From positions 1 to 64,000 of the forward strand of contig NZ_JAGTXM010000009.1 in NCBI RefSeq assembly GCF_018252635.1: DNA of 64,000 nucleotides. Direction: 5' to 3'. The notes below the pieces were generated by a model that made no database searches, was not told where the DNA came from, and saw only the letters and a list, made by a program, of their open reading frames with translations. The stretch comes from Citrobacter amalonaticus (GTDB lineage: Bacteria > Pseudomonadota > Gammaproteobacteria > Enterobacterales > Enterobacteriaceae). The position numbers and the translations under genes are program-made. Below are positions 17,613-28,900 of the stretch, one piece after another; positions within the stretch are counted from its first letter, which is position 1, and each line of letters starts with the position of its first letter.

Positions 17613-18353
17613 ATGCGTAAAATCGCATTATTTATTGCGATGCTTTTGATCCCGTGCGTGTCATTCGCCGGCTTGCTGAGTAGCAATAGCTCCACGACGC
17701 CCATCAGCAAAGAATATAAGCAGCAATTGATGGGATCGCCGGTCTATATTCAGATCTTCAAAGAAGAACGTACGCTCGATCTCTACGTCAAGATGGGTGA
17801 ACAGTATCAACTTCTCGACAGCTACAAAATTTGTAATTACTCAGGCGGATTAGGTCCAAAACAGCGCCAGGGTGATTTTAAAAGTCCGGAAGGTTTTTAT
17901 AACGTCCAGCGTAGCCAGCTCAAACCTGACAGCCGCTTTTATAAAGCCATTAATATTGGCTTCCCCAACGCCTATGACCGCGCTCATGGTTATGAAGGTA
18001 AATATCTGATGATTCACGGTGCCTGCGTCTCGGTTGGCTGTTACGCTATGACCGACAGCGGCATTGATGAGATTTTCCAGTTTGTCACCGGTGCGCTGGT
18101 CTTTGGTCAGTCGAGTGTTCAGGTCAGTATTTATCCCTTCCGCATGACTGATGCCAACATGCAGCGTCACAAGTATTCCTATTACAAAGAGTTCTGGTCG
18201 CAGTTAAAACCGGGATATGATTACTTTGAGCAAACCCGCAAGCCACCGACCGTGTCGGTTGTCGATGGCCGTTATGTCGTCAGCAAGCCGTTGAGTCACG
18301 AAGTGGTTCAGCCGCAACTGGCGTCAAACTACACGCTCCCCGAGACAAAATAG
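17613..18353 (+). CDS. dpaA: L,D-transpeptidase-fold peptidoglycan-Lpp amidase (YafK)
   Basis: A 246-residue secreted protein; the ATG at 17613 is preceded by AAGGAAC, and the open frame before it is not needed. The signal peptide ends about VSFAG. The YkuD-type active site is [16 protein letters not shown], with the catalytic His and Cys in HG...SxGC. In E. coli YafK/DpaA removes Braun lipoprotein from peptidoglycan by cutting the Lpp-DAP bond. The usual D after HG is A here, otherwise it is conventional. It runs into yafJ tail to tail with a 30-base overlap. Confidence 0.92.
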   Translation: MRKIALFIAMLLIPCVSFAGLLSSNSSTTPISKEYKQQLMGSPVYIQIFKEERTLDLYVKMGEQYQLLDSYKICNYSGGLGPKQRQGDFKSPEGFYNVQRSQLKPDSRFYKAINIGFPNAYDRAHGYEGKYLMIHGACVSVGCYAMTDSGIDEIFQFVTGALVFGQSSVQVSIYPFRMTDANMQRHKYSYYKEFWSQLKPGYDYFEQTRKPPTVSVVDGRYVVSKPLSHEVVQPQLASNYTLPETK

Positions 18354-19091
18354 CGCCCACTCGCCTGGCATAATCTTTTGCCAGGTTTCATTGCCTGTCA
18401 GCGGTTGCGTGGCAATCACCGTGACCACATCGTTGGGTGTGGTCTCTGAGCTGAAGTCAATTTCCACATCCTGATCCAGTAACGTCGCCACACCAAACGG
18501 CGCACGACGAGTGATCCAGAACAGATTCGTTGAGCAGAATGCCATCACGTAGCGGCCATCTGACAACAGCATGTTAAAGACCCCTTTCTCACGCAGTACG
18601 CCCGCCAGCGTCGCGATATACCTGAATACCGCCGTCATATTGCCCGGCGTGCGCGGGTAGCGCTGGGTGAGTTTGTGCAGCAACCAGCAGAACGCCTTTT
18701 CGCTATCGGTTTCACCGACCGGACGAAAATTGCCGGTTTCCAGCGTCTTATAGCCGGAGAGCTGGCCGTTGTGCGCATAGGTCCAGTTGCGGCCCCACAG
18801 TTCACGCGTGAAGGGATGTGTGTTCTCCAGCGCCACCTCGCCCCGGTTCGCCTGGCGAATATGGGCAATCACGGAACAGGATTTGATCGGGTAGTCTTGT
18901 ACCAGTTTGGCGATGGGGGAATTAAAACTGGGTTGCGGATCTTTGAACGTCCGGCAGCCTTTGCCTTCATAGAAGGTTATGCCCCAGCCGTCTTTGTGCG
19001 GCCCGGTTCCTCCACCGCGCTGGACCAGCCCGGTGAAACTAAAGCAGATATCGGTAGGCACATTGGCGCTCATCCCGAGCAGTTCGCACAT
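18324..19091 (-). CDS. yafJ: Class II glutamine amidotransferase-like protein YafJ
   Basis: A 255-residue Ntn-hydrolase-fold protein whose Cys2 ([11 protein letters not shown]) becomes the N-terminal nucleophile after Met removal. Glutaminase-domain features follow: [32 protein letters not shown] and [13 protein letters not shown]. Its physiological substrate is not established. It lies between dpaA and gmhA, as in E. coli. Confidence 0.92.
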   Translation of the reverse strand: MCELLGMSANVPTDICFSFTGLVQRGGGTGPHKDGWGITFYEGKGCRTFKDPQPSFNSPIAKLVQDYPIKSCSVIAHIRQANRGEVALENTHPFTRELWGRNWTYAHNGQLSGYKTLETGNFRPVGETDSEKAFCWLLHKLTQRYPRTPGNMTAVFRYIATLAGVLREKGVFNMLLSDGRYVMAFCSTNLFWITRRAPFGVATLLDQDVEIDFSSETTPNDVVTVIATQPLTGNETWQKIMPGEWALFCLGERVV

Positions 19092-19135
19092 ACATCACCT
19101 CCACAACTGCGGGGGCGCAAGCCCCCGGCGAAGAC

Positions 19136-19714
19136 TTATTTAACCATCTCTTTTTCGATCAGCTGAATCAGGATATGAATCACTTTAATATGAATTTCCT
19201 GAATACGGTCAGCATAACCGAAATGCGGAACGCGGATTTCGATATCGGCGGTACCGGCCATTTTGCCGCCATCTTTACCCGTCAGGGTGATCACTTTCAT
19301 CCCCTTTTCGCGTGCCGCAGCGATGGCTTTGATCACGTTACCCGAATTGCCAGACGTCGAGATACCTAACAGCACATCGCCTTCGCGCCCTACCGCTTCC
19401 ACATAACGGGAAAAGACGTAGTCGTAACCAAAATCATTGCTGACGCAGGAGATGTGGCTGACATCGGAAATCGCAATGGCCGGGTAGCCCGGACGGTTTT
19501 CGCGATAACGCCCTGTCAGCTCTTCTGCAAAGTGCATGGCGTCACAATGAGAGCCGCCGTTACCGCAGGAGAGTACCTTACCACCCGCTTTAAAACTGTC
19601 TGCCAGCAGAACCGCCGCGCGCTGAATGGCGTGAATGTTGGCGTCATCTTTTAAAAAATTAGCCAGCGTTTCCGCCGCTTCGTTCAGTTCGTTACGAATA
19701 AGATCCTGGTACAT
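19136..19714 (-). CDS. gmhA: Sedoheptulose-7-phosphate isomerase
   Basis: A 192-residue SIS-domain enzyme, starting at the ATG at 19712-19714 ([13 protein letters not shown]). It makes D-glycero-D-manno-heptose 7-phosphate, the first step of ADP-heptose synthesis for the LPS inner core. Motifs [20 protein letters not shown] and [15 protein letters not shown] form the sugar-phosphate site. The usual E. coli GNSAN is GNSGN here. It is divergent from fadE. Confidence 0.96.
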   Translation of the reverse strand: MYQDLIRNELNEAAETLANFLKDDANIHAIQRAAVLLADSFKAGGKVLSCGNGGSHCDAMHFAEELTGRYRENRPGYPAIAISDVSHISCVSNDFGYDYVFSRYVEAVGREGDVLLGISTSGNSGNVIKAIAAAREKGMKVITLTGKDGGKMAGTADIEIRVPHFGYADRIQEIHIKVIHILIQLIEKEMVK

Positions 19715-19914
19715 GAGGATATCCTTCAGCATGAATGTAAATGACAGGATGCAGTGTACCGGATAGCACTGGCAGCGAGAAGCACAAGCCACCTTGATGG
19801 CGACAGCTTTTGATTTTTCGTGCCGCTGTAAACGGCAACAATGTGAGCTTTGTTGTAATTATTTTGTAAACACATTGATAAAAGATTTTACATCCACTAC
19901 AACCATAATATCAC

Positions 19915-19931
19915 AAGTGGTCAGACCTCCT
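19915..19931. promoter_or_regulatory. FadR operator upstream of fadE
   Basis: AAGTGGTCAGACCTCCT matches the FadR box core (TGGTCNGACC) and lies about 23 bases before the fadE ATG, where FadR would repress until long-chain acyl-CoA releases it. Confidence 0.75.
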
Positions 19932-19953
19932 ACAAGCAAGGGAGCTTTTCGTT

Positions 19954-22398
19954 ATGATGATTTTGAGTATTCTCGCTACGATCGTTTTGCTCGGCGCGCT
20001 GTTTTATCACCGCGTGAGCTTATTTCTCAGCAGTCTGATTTTGCTCGCCTGGACGGCTGCGCTTGGCGTGGCCGGACTGTGGAATATCTGGCTCCTGGTT
20101 CCACTGGCCATTCTCCTCGTGCCGTTCAATGTCACGCCGATGCGTAAATCGATGATCTCCGCGCCGGTTTTCCGTGGCTTCCGGAAGGTAATGCCGCCGA
20201 TGTCGCGTACGGAGAAAGAAGCGATTGATGCCGGCACCACCTGGTGGGAAGGCGATCTGTTCCAGGGAAAACCGGACTGGAAAAAACTGCACAACTATCC
20301 GCAACCGCGTCTGACCGCCGAAGAGCAGGCGTTCATCGATGGCCCGGTGGAAGAAGCGTGCCGCATGGCGAACGACTTCCAGATCACCCACGAGCTGGCC
20401 GATCTGCCGCCGGAACTTTGGGCGTTCCTGAAAGAGCATCGCTTCTTCGCGATGATCATTAAGAAAGAGTACGGTGGGCTGGAATTCTCCGCTTACGCCC
20501 AGTCTCGCGTGCTGCAAAAACTGTCCGGCGTCTCCGGGATCCTGGCGATTACCGTGGGCGTACCAAACTCCTTAGGTCCAGGCGAGCTGTTGCAGCATTA
20601 CGGTACGCAAGAGCAGAAAGACCATTACCTGCCGCGCCTCGCGCGTGGTCAGGAGATCCCTTGCTTTGCGCTGACCAGCCCGGAAGCCGGTTCTGACGCG
20701 GGCGCCATTCCGGATACCGGTATTGTTTGCATGGGAGAGTGGCAAGGCCAGCAGGTGCTCGGGATGCGCCTGACCTGGAACAAGCGTTACATCACCCTCG
20801 CGCCTATCGCCACCGTCCTGGGGCTGGCGTTTAAACTCTCCGATCCGGATAAACTGCTGGGCGGCGATGAAGAGCTGGGGATCACCTGTGCGTTAATTCC
20901 TACCTCAACGCCGGGTGTGGAAATTGGTCGTCGTCATTTCCCGCTGAACGTCCCGTTCCAGAATGGTCCAACGCTCGGTAAAGACGTGTTTGTGCCGATC
21001 GATTACATCATCGGCGGCCCGAAAATGGCCGGTCAGGGCTGGCGTATGCTGGTGGAATGTCTGTCGGTTGGTCGCGGTATTACGTTGCCGTCAAACTCGA
21101 CCGGCGGAGTGAAATCCGTCGCGATGGCGACCGGTGCCTACGCCTACATTCGTCGCCAATTCAAAATCTCCATCGGTAAAATGGAAGGGATTGAAGAACC
21201 GCTGGCGCGCATTGCCGGTAACGCTTACGTGATGGATGCCGCCGCGTCCCTTATCACCTACGGCATCATGCTGGGTGAGAAACCGGCGGTGCTGTCGGCA
21301 ATCGTCAAGTATCACTGTACTCATCGCGGTCAGCAGTCAATCATTGACGCGATGGATATTACTGGCGGTAAGGGCATTATGCTGGGTGAAGGCAACTTCC
21401 TGGCGCGTGCTTACCAGGGCGCGCCGATTGCCATCACTGTGGAAGGTGCCAACATCCTGACCCGCAGCATGATGATCTTCGGTCAGGGGGCAATTCGTTG
21501 CCACCCGTATGTACTGGAAGAGATGGCGGCTGCACAGAATAACGATGTCACTGCGTTCGACAAACTGTTGTTCAAACATATCGGCCACGTCGGCAGCAAT
21601 AAGGTGCGCAGCTTCTGGCTGGGTCTGACGCGCGGCTTAACCAGCCAAACGCCGACCCGCGATGCGACGAAGCGTTATTATCAGCATCTTAACCGTCTGA
21701 GTGCGAACCTCGCGCTGCTCTCCGACGTGTCAATGGCAGTGCTGGGCGGCAGCCTCAAACGCCGCGAGCGCATCTCCGCCCGTCTGGGCGATGTGCTAAG
21801 CCAACTGTATCTGGCCTCGGCGGTACTGAAACGTTATGACGACGAAGGCCGCCATGAGGCCGACCTGCCGCTGGTTCACTGGGGCGTTCAGGATGCGCTG
21901 TATAAAGCGGAACAGGCGATCGACGATCTGCTGCAAAACTTCCCGAACCGTCTGGTTGCCGGTCTGCTGAAGGTAGTGATCTTCCCGACAGGCCGTCACT
22001 ATCTGGCCCCATCGGACAAACTGGATCATAAAGTGGCGAAGATTTTGCAGATTCCGAGTGCCACCCGTGACCGTATTGGCCGTGGTCAGTACCTGACGCC
22101 AAGCGAGCATAATCCGGTGGGATTACTGGAAGAGGCGCTGCTGGACGTGATGGCCGCCGATCCAATCCACCAGCGTATTTGCAAAGAGATTGGCAAAAAC
22201 CTGCCGTTTACCCGTCTGGATGAACTGGCGCAAAACGCCCTGGCGAAAGGCTTAATTGACAACGACGAAGCGGCCATTCTGGTCAAAGCGGAAGAAAGCC
22301 GTCTGCGCAGCATCAATGTGGATGACTTTGACCCAGAGGAGCTGGCGACGAAGCCGGTAAAGCTGCCAGAGAAAGTACGTAAAGTCGAAGCCGCATAA
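19954..22398 (+). CDS. fadE: Acyl-CoA dehydrogenase FadE
   Basis: An 814-residue enzyme of the FadE family, the first step of fatty-acid beta-oxidation (acyl-CoA to trans-2-enoyl-CoA with FAD). The N-terminal about 50 residues are hydrophobic with two membrane-type segments ([37 protein letters not shown]), so the enzyme is membrane-associated. The acyl-CoA dehydrogenase core follows ([13 protein letters not shown], then [12 protein letters not shown]), and a C-terminal DUF1974 extension completes it. A FadR box precedes it. It is followed directly by yafV; the ivy gene found between them in E. coli is absent. Confidence 0.97.
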   Translation: MMILSILATIVLLGALFYHRVSLFLSSLILLAWTAALGVAGLWNIWLLVPLAILLVPFNVTPMRKSMISAPVFRGFRKVMPPMSRTEKEAIDAGTTWWEGDLFQGKPDWKKLHNYPQPRLTAEEQAFIDGPVEEACRMANDFQITHELADLPPELWAFLKEHRFFAMIIKKEYGGLEFSAYAQSRVLQKLSGVSGILAITVGVPNSLGPGELLQHYGTQEQKDHYLPRLARGQEIPCFALTSPEAGSDAGAIPDTGIVCMGEWQGQQVLGMRLTWNKRYITLAPIATVLGLAFKLSDPDKLLGGDEELGITCALIPTSTPGVEIGRRHFPLNVPFQNGPTLGKDVFVPIDYIIGGPKMAGQGWRMLVECLSVGRGITLPSNSTGGVKSVAMATGAYAYIRRQFKISIGKMEGIEEPLARIAGNAYVMDAAASLITYGIMLGEKPAVLSAIVKYHCTHRGQQSIIDAMDITGGKGIMLGEGNFLARAYQGAPIAITVEGANILTRSMMIFGQGAIRCHPYVLEEMAAAQNNDVTAFDKLLFKHIGHVGSNKVRSFWLGLTRGLTSQTPTRDATKRYYQHLNRLSANLALLSDVSMAVLGGSLKRRERISARLGDVLSQLYLASAVLKRYDDEGRHEADLPLVHWGVQDALYKAEQAIDDLLQNFPNRLVAGLLKVVIFPTGRHYLAPSDKLDHKVAKILQIPSATRDRIGRGQYLTPSEHNPVGLLEEALLDVMAADPIHQRICKEIGKNLPFTRLDELAQNALAKGLIDNDEAAILVKAEESRLRSINVDDFDPEELATKPVKLPEKVRKVEAA

Positions 22399-22417
22399 CG
22401 TTTACGCCTAACCTTTT

Positions 22418-22442
22418 AGCCTCGCTTCGGCGGGGCTTTTTA
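22418..22442 (+). terminator. Rho-independent terminator of fadE
   Basis: An 8-bp stem (22418-22425 with 22430-22437, one T-G pair) closes a TTCG loop and is followed by T5. Confidence 0.88.
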
Positions 22443-22507
22443 TCGCCCACATTTCCTGAAATCACGTGCTACAGTGTCAGAATGCCGTTCGACGAGGAGC
22501 CCCTACC

Positions 22508-23278
22508 GTGCCTGGTTTGAAAATTACGCTGCTGCAACAACCGCTGGTCTGGATGGATGGCCCGGCGAATTTGCGTCACTTTGACCGTCAACTGGAAGCC
22601 ATGACCGGACGCGATCTGGTCGTTTTACCGGAGATGTTCACCACCGGTTTTGCGATGGAAGCCGCCGATCGCTCACTGGCGGAAGAAACACTTATCGCAT
22701 GGCTGCGCGAAAAAGCGCAGCAGACCAATGCACTGGTGGCCGGAAGCGCTGCCATTCAAATTGAACAGGGGGCGGTGAACCGTTTTTTTCTGGTTGAGCC
22801 ACAAGGCATGGTTCACTTTTATGACAAGCGCCACCTGTTTCGTATGGCTGAAGAGCATCATCATTACCAGCCAGGCAACCGCCGCGTGATCGTGGAATGG
22901 CGCGGTTGGCGCATTCTTCCACTGGTTTGTTATGACCTGCGATTCCCGGTCTGGTCACGAAATCTGAATGATTACGATCTGGCGCTGTATGTCGCCAACT
23001 GGCCGGCTCCACGTTCGCTGCACTGGCAAACGCTGCTGGCTGCACGCGCAATTGAAAATCAGGCCTGGGTCGCCGGGTGTAACCGCGTCGGCACAGACGG
23101 TAACGGCCATCATTATCGCGGAGACAGCCGAATCATTAATCCGCAGGGGGAAGTGATTGCAACAGCGGAAGCCCATCAGGCCACGCGCATTGACGCTGAA
23201 CTGTCGCTGAGCGCATTGAAAGAGTACCGGGAAGTCTTCCCAGCCTGGCAGGATGCCGACCCGTTTATCCTGCGCTGA
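22508..23278 (+). CDS. yafV: Omega-amidase YafV (nitrilase family)
   Basis: A 256-residue carbon-nitrogen hydrolase starting at GTG 22508 with GAGGAG upstream. The Glu-Lys-Cys triad is visible in VLPEMFTTGF (Glu), FYDKRHLF (Lys) and LVCYDLRFP (Cys). YafV deamidates 2-oxoglutaramate and related omega-amides, a metabolite-repair role. It marks the last backbone gene before the Rhs/T6SS island. Confidence 0.93.
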   Translation: MPGLKITLLQQPLVWMDGPANLRHFDRQLEAMTGRDLVVLPEMFTTGFAMEAADRSLAEETLIAWLREKAQQTNALVAGSAAIQIEQGAVNRFFLVEPQGMVHFYDKRHLFRMAEEHHHYQPGNRRVIVEWRGWRILPLVCYDLRFPVWSRNLNDYDLALYVANWPAPRSLHWQTLLAARAIENQAWVAGCNRVGTDGNGHHYRGDSRIINPQGEVIATAEAHQATRIDAELSLSALKEYREVFPAWQDADPFILR

Positions 23279-23300
23279 TTTTTTGAGAGACTAAAACAAC

Positions 23301-23332
23301 GAAAGCCTTAATCATTGCTGACTCAGGCTTTC
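23301..23332. terminator. Hairpin between yafV and Rhs remnant
   Basis: GAAAGCCT (23301-23308) pairs with AGGCTTTC (23325-23332) around a 16-base loop. The T run is weak on either strand, so termination is possible but not certain. Confidence 0.4.
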
Positions 23333-23359
23333 TGAGGCATTGATGTGGGTCGCACTTCT

Positions 23360-24387
23360 TTAGTGAGTCGCCAGCCCTATCGGATCCTGACTGATAAACC
23401 TGCCGCACTCCGGCGCATAATATCTGAACAGATTATAGTGAAGCCCCGTTTCTTCATCATAATACTGTCCCGGTAGCCGCAGTGGCTGCTCAAAGTAGGT
23501 CCCGCTGTTGCTGATATCTCCCCGGTTTTCACCAAACCCCGCCTGGTAGCCGGCCCACACCAGCGTACCGTCCGCCGCGATCACCTCCTGCACCGTGCCC
23601 GACACATCCGTGTGGTAATACCCGATTTTCCGGCTTTCTCCGCGCCCCGTCACGCATGCTACCGGCGTGTAAGGCTGCTCCGCGTCGTACAGGAACGTCC
23701 GCTTTCCCTGCCACGTCGTCTCCTGCAACAGCCAGACCCCTCCCACACAAACGTGCTCCGGCTCTGCTCCCGCCCGGTCGTGTGCCGGTCATACGTCACC
23801 TTCCTGATGCGCCTGCCCAGCGCGTTCCAGGTGTAACGGTCCTGCTGTTTACCGGGGTGGCTGACCGTCTCCGGCAAACCCAGGCGGTTATAGCGGATGC
23901 GGACCGTTTTTCCTTCCGCATCCGTCACCGCCGTCAGGTTGCCGTCTTCATCATATTCATAGCCGGTGCTGCGCCCTGAACAGTCGGTGTACATCGTCAG
24001 TTGCCCGCGCGCATCATGCACCAGAGCAACTTCTCCGCCCCGCGCGTCGGTACGCGTGGCCAGCAGCCCCTGTTCATCGTACCCGTACCGCGTGATACGC
24101 CCTTCCGGGTCCGCCTCCTTCACCACCCGGCTCAGGGTGTCGTATTCCAGCGTTACCGTACGTTCGCCGGGGAGTTCCACGGCAACAGGGAAATGGTTGT
24201 CGTTACACGTGAAGCGGTACATTCCGCCACCCGGTGTCCGGTGCGCGGTCACATACGTCTGTTCATCAAACCACCATTGCCACTTCTGCTCCGGCTTGCC
24301 GCTCACCACCGTCTGACCGCCCGCAAAATCGTACTGAAAACGGTAATATTCGCCGTCGCTGGTTGTGTGCTCCGCCACCTGACCATC
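23360..24387 (-). pseudogene. Truncated, frameshifted rhs remnant
   Basis: The frame from about 24387 shows YD-repeat sequence (YRFQYDFAGGQTVVSGKPEQ, ITRYGYDEQGLLATRTDARG, YEYDEDGNLTAVTD). It shifts frame near 23740 within a G-rich stretch. It then continues LLQETTWQGKRTFLYDAEQP to the closing FRYYAPECGRFISQDPIGLA and stops three residues later, so it has neither a toxin tip nor an N-terminal delivery domain. It is the last third of an Rhs core whose 5' end was replaced by a SymE fragment on the other strand. It makes no complete Rhs shell and is best read as a silent donor for recombination. Confidence 0.85.
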
Positions 24388-24477
24388 ATCGCCGACAACA
24401 ACGAGGTGCAGGAGTTGCGTGAGCAGCTTTATCAAGCTAAACAGATGGTTAAGGAGATTAAGGATGCGGTTGTTTAG
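24379..24477 (+). pseudogene. SymE-like 3' fragment
   Basis: The plus-strand frame ends NEVQELREQLYQAKQMVKEI then KDAVV, matching the tail of the other SymE-like remnant here (NEAQELRKELYQVK, 25619 end). SymE-type proteins are AbrB-fold, SOS-controlled factors often found beside rhs genes. Only the C-terminal 32 codons remain, joined back-to-back to the rhs remnant. Confidence 0.6.
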
Positions 24478-24575
24478 TGGACTGAACGAGAATTAGATAA
24501 TAAGAAGCCGGGAAGAGTTGGTTTCTTTCCCGGCTTTAATTCTATTTTATTGTGGGTATTCCCCTGTTTATTAAG

Positions 24576-24806
24576 TTATAAATATCTCAACATATGGTTA
24601 AGTTCATCAATAAAAACATGACAGGCAACATCTTCATTTGAATAATATTTTGGATCACTTCGCTGTCCCCGTTCGCTATAAAAAATGATCCATATTTCAT
24701 TTTCTTTTATTAAACATAGAGATTCATTTTTCACCTCAAGCACAGAGTAACTATCTTTAGGATAGTTATTATTAATCAAAAAGTTAACAAGAGAACGATT
24801 ATCCAC
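24576..24806 (-). CDS. Probable immunity protein to TNT-type Rhs toxin
   Basis: A 76-residue cytoplasmic protein that starts 8 bases inside the 3' end of the toxin gene, the usual coupling of toxin and immunity. It has acidic and aromatic surface-type residues (LCLIKENEIWIIFYSERGQR) and no signal or membrane segment, as expected for neutralising a cytosolic NAD-degrading toxin. The family is not recognised; the role rests on position. Confidence 0.6.
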   Translation of the reverse strand: MDNRSLVNFLINNNYPKDSYSVLEVKNESLCLIKENEIWIIFYSERGQRSDPKYYSNEDVACHVFIDELNHMLRYL

Positions 24807-25240
24807 ATTTAGACCCTCTGACCTTTTTTAAGTGACCTGAATCAAGATAACTTTGGACGGAATTATCTAATTTATATTGTGTTCCCATTCCCATCTCGCC
24901 AAACCACGGAGCAATTTTACTCTTGGAAACATTTTCTATTGGTTTCATAACCTTATAAACTGAGTACGGTGATTCATTTGTTCCAGGGGGCAAAGCTCTC
25001 ATTGAATATGGTGTATTAACAGGAGAAAGGTATTTTCCTCTGGGATATCCATACCTATCGATTTCCATCCCTGGCTCCAGGGTTACATTTTCTACAATTC
25101 CAAATGCACCATCATTAGGCGGCCAGGAAGTCACAGGCAGATTGCTTAATCCAAGCGGATCGATCCACCTTAGCGGATTCGGTGCATACTGATAAAGGTT
25201 TAATCCCCCCGCCAGCCCGATCGGGTCGGGACAACGAATC
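24799..25240 (-). pseudogene. Orphan Rhs C-terminal tip with TNT (NAD glycohydrolase) domain
   Basis: The frame opens in Rhs core sequence (DPIGLAGGLNLYQYAPNPL, then WIDPLGL), the conserved cleavage region before a toxin tip, and is cut off just upstream. The tip (from about 25134; 111 residues) matches the tuberculosis-necrotizing-toxin fold: LEPGMEIDRYGYPRGKYLSP, then GTPYSMRALPPGT-like spacing (NTPYSMRALPPGT), then KIAPWFGEMGMGTQYKL with the GTQ catalytic region. TNT enzymes hydrolyse NAD+ and NADP+. Without the N-terminal Rhs/PAAR part it cannot be delivered, but it could be swapped onto the intact rhs gene at 25980-30512 by recombination. Confidence 0.8.
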
Positions 25241-25373
25241 TATCCGATCGGCGGATCGTACTACCGATTTTGTTCGTATATTCCTGACATTACCGTGTCA
25301 TAATTCATGTGCTACCGCCATACCTTGATAAAACAAGCTATCTGCACGATACCTATTTTACTATATAATCAGC

Positions 25374-25621
25374 ATGTTAAGTATCAAAAATTCATCCAAA
25401 ACACTGCGCCGTCTTAAAATCGGCTATGTCGGCATTTCCCACACCAACCCACCGGATATACGCGCAGCCCCAGCCTGCACCTTAAGGGCGACTGGCTGGC
25501 GGAGGCGGGGTTTGAGACCGGGACGGCGGTTACCGTGAAGGTTTCAGAAGGGTGTCTGATTTTGATTGCGGAGTGCAACGAGGCACAGGAGCTGCGGAAG
25601 GAACTTTATCAGGTTAAATAG
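25374..25621 (+). pseudogene. SymE-like gene, frameshifted
   Basis: It starts ATG 25374 with SSKTLRRLKIGYVGISHTN, a SymE-type N-terminus. It changes frame near 25460 and continues SLHLKGDWLAEAGFETGTAV then KVSEGCLILIAE and NEAQELRKELYQVK to TAG at 25619-25621. The AbrB-like swapped-hairpin part is intact apart from the shift. SymE of E. coli is an SOS-induced nucleoid-binding protein; related genes sit beside rhs loci in many enterics. Confidence 0.7.
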
Positions 25622-25722
25622 GTGGTTAAGGGGATGAAGCGCGGGATATCCGGCGTACTGCGAGAAGTGTAAAAATAAAAGCCGGGGAGATTTAATATTC
25701 TTCACGGCTTTGTTCTGTTTTA

Positions 25723-25980
25723 TTATATTTTATACTCCGCTAAAATAGCGGTAGCATAATCTACTATTTTATCAAGCTTATTTTCCTCTGCAATAGAAAA
25801 ATTAGCATATTGTGCCATTGCTCTACATGTAGATAATTCTTTTATAGATTCTAAATGATTATTTAAATTTTTTATATTCTCATATCTTAATAAAAAGAAA
25901 TTAGCAGACTGTATCTTTCCATTATTTTTCAATTCAATGATTATTTCATCTAATGCATTAAGCAAATTTTTTGTTTTCAT
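25723..25980 (-). CDS. Probable immunity protein to Rhs tip toxin
   Basis: An 85-residue, helical, Lys/Asn-rich cytoplasmic protein. The ATG at 25978-25980 overlaps the rhs stop (TAATG), so it is translated with rhs. The sequence (LLNALDEIIIELKNNGKIQS, FLLRYENIKNLNNHLESIKE) is likely a small helical bundle. The family is not recognised; its role rests on position. The absence of a signal peptide implies a cytosolic toxin target. Confidence 0.65.
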   Translation of the reverse strand: MKTKNLLNALDEIIIELKNNGKIQSANFFLLRYENIKNLNNHLESIKELSTCRAMAQYANFSIAEENKLDKIVDYATAILAEYKI

Positions 25981-28900
25981 TACCACGGAACCTTTGTTGT
26001 ATTGGTTACCCAAACATCAGGAACATTCGATATCACAGCCTGATATCCACCGCCGGGATATCCAGCACCTTGAGCTGCTGCATTTCCCTCACTTAGCCAT
26101 GTACCCTGGGGGGTTCTAAATTTTGACACATCAGTAATATCCACACCCCAATCATGTCGAATAGCAAGTTCTTGCCTTAATGCATCTTCTGATAAATATA
26201 GCTTATTTGTTAGCCATGAAAATTTTCGACCCGTTCTATTATCTATTCCATGATATTTATACAAAAACTCATCTTGAGTCAATTTCCTGTTTGTATACAT
26301 TCCATTTTCAAAAGTTGACGCTATCCTATCTGGTAATTTAGGGCCTGGATAAGAACTGTCTATATCTGTTTTGCACAGTCCGAGTGGGTCAATATATGAC
26401 AGCGGATTCTGTACATACGCGTAACTGTTTAACCCGCCTCTCAGCCCTATCGGGTCAGGGCTTATATACCGCCCCGTCCCGGCATCGTAGTAGCGGTGTA
26501 AATTATACCACAGCCCGCTCTCTTCATCACCCCACTGCCCTGCAAAACCCGCATCACAGCTTTCGCGGTCACTGGCGGGCGAGTCGTTCGCCGCCGGAAG
26601 TCCCCACAGGCTGCGCTGCCGCGTCCACACCTTCCGACCGTTCGCGCTGTACATCTCCTGCGGCGCGCCGTCCGGGCCGGTCACTATCGGGTAAAAGTTG
26701 CTACGGTCATCATTCGCCGCCCGGCTTTCCTTCGCCAGCAGTTCAAATCCACCCCGGTAGTGCCACTGCTCACGCAGCGCCGGACTGCCGTCCGCATACC
26801 GCTTCTCGCTTGCCGACAGCGCCATCCCCAGCCACTGATAACGCACTTCGCTGATGGCGTGCGGACTTCGTTTCCACGCTGCGCGGATGATGCTGCGTTT
26901 TGCCGTTCTTCTGCCAAAGGCGTCGTAGCTGTACTGCCACACCTCTCCGTCCGGTGTCTTTATCTCACGCAGCCGGTCAAAATCGTCCCAGCGGTAGCGC
27001 CATTCCTGCGGACGGAAGCCGTTCTTCTGTTCTGTGCGCTTCGTGACGCGACCGCAGGTGTCGTATTCATAACGGCTGTTCCCCGCCTGGCTTACGCATT
27101 CACGGCTGTACTGGTGCTGCGACAGAATGCCGTTTATCCGGCTTTCCGCTATCTGCTCGTTTACGGTATAGCGGTAGCGTTCTTCCTGCGCCGGGCCGTC
27201 GGCGTCCAGCCGCAGTACGTTCGTTATCTGGTCTCGCGCATCGTACTGGTAACGCGTTTCCCGTTCTGCGCGCGTCTTCGACCACACTTCATGCCCGGTC
27301 AGGCGGCCCGATTTATCCCACGCGTAACGGTGTTCCCCCAGCGGTCGCCATGACGCCACGCTCGGGTGACTGCCGGCCAGCCGCTCCGCGCCCTGTTTTT
27401 GCCATGCCGTACGCCCGCAGGCGTCATACCCCTGCTCCTGCCTGTACACCGCATGGTTCAGCGGCGTCTGTGTCAGCCAGCTTTCCTCATCCTCCGGGCG
27501 GTAACGTCTGCTTTTTTCCAGGCCTGAGGGGGAATGACCAAAGTCCATCCGGTGGCCGTTGCTGCGGTAGCCCGTCAGAATGCCGGAAGCATCATATTCT
27601 CTCTGTGTTTCCCCGTCCGGCGTTGTGGTGCCCGCCAGCCGTCCCGCTTCATCATAGCGGTATTCCGTGCGCTGGCCGTCCTGCTCCTCCGCCACCAGAC
27701 GGTGCTGCTCATCCCACTCCAGTTTCACCTCGCTGGTCAGCGTGTAGCCTTCTTCGCTGGCATCACTGCGCTCATACACCTGCGCGCTCACCATCCGGTC
27801 ATGGCGGTCGTACTGATAACACAGTTGCTGATGGTCGCCGCTGATGGTCGTCACCCGGCCATACTCATCACGCGCATACCGCCACACGCTGCCGTCCGGA
27901 CGGTGTTTTTCAGCCAGTCTGCCCTGTTCATCGCGGATATAGACCGTTCTGCGTCCCGACCAGTCATCCTCTCCGGCCATCTGGCCCGCCGCATCGTAGT
28001 ACAACCGCCAGCGCTGGTTACCGCTGCGCGTAAGCTGCGTCAGCCTTGCTGCGCCATCGTAGTCGCAGAGTATCCGCTGCCCGCCCGCGTCGTCCACTTC
28101 CCGCAGCAGGTCGAACGCCCCGTGCCGGTAACGCGTGGTCTGGCCCATCGCCCCGGAATGCACCGCGATTTTACCTTCGCCGTCGTAGCGGAAGGTTTCT
28201 GCGCCACCGTCGGCCCGGATAACCGCACTCAGCTTTTCATGCGGATTATCGTCTCCCGGACGATACCGCCAGTTCGTGCTGCGGCCTTCCGCATCCACCC
28301 GCCCCGTCAGCCGCAGCCAGCGGTCTTCCGTGTAATGGGTTGTGCGGCCTTCTGCATCGGTATGACTCAACAGTCCACCGCTGGCGCTGTAATGCCACTG
28401 CTCATGGCTGCCGTCAGGGTGCTGTACGTCTTTCAGCAGCCCGTCTTCGGTATAACGGTACTGCCATTTCCAGCCGTTCACCTCCCGCTGCGCCAGGTTC
28501 CCTTCCGTGTTGTAGCGGTATGCCGCCGTGGTACGGTGGTCTTTATAGGCGGTTAACAGACCGAACTCGTCCCACTGCCATTCACGTTTACGCCCGTTCT
28601 CGTCCGCTTCATTCAGGACACGCCCGGCGTAGTCGCGCTTTATCTGTGTGATGCACCCGCCCGGCTGGCGGATACACAATGGCTGGTCGTATTCGTTACG
28701 TTCCCACTCCGTAATACGACCCAGCGGGTCACGCTGTTTTTTCAGCAGCCAGGTCTCATCAAACCACAGCGTGGTGGTGGCCCCGGTGGCGTCGGTATAG
28801 TCGGTTCTGCGCTCATCCGGGAAATAGCGGAAAGTATCGTTATACAGGCCTTCCTGTGTACCCGTTGCAATCACCCGGCCTTCATCGTCATAGCGCAGGT

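Noticed and set aside
18010-18060. DpaA active site with A in place of the usual residue after HG
   Set aside because: The essential HG...SxGC frame is intact, so this is normal variation rather than inactivation.
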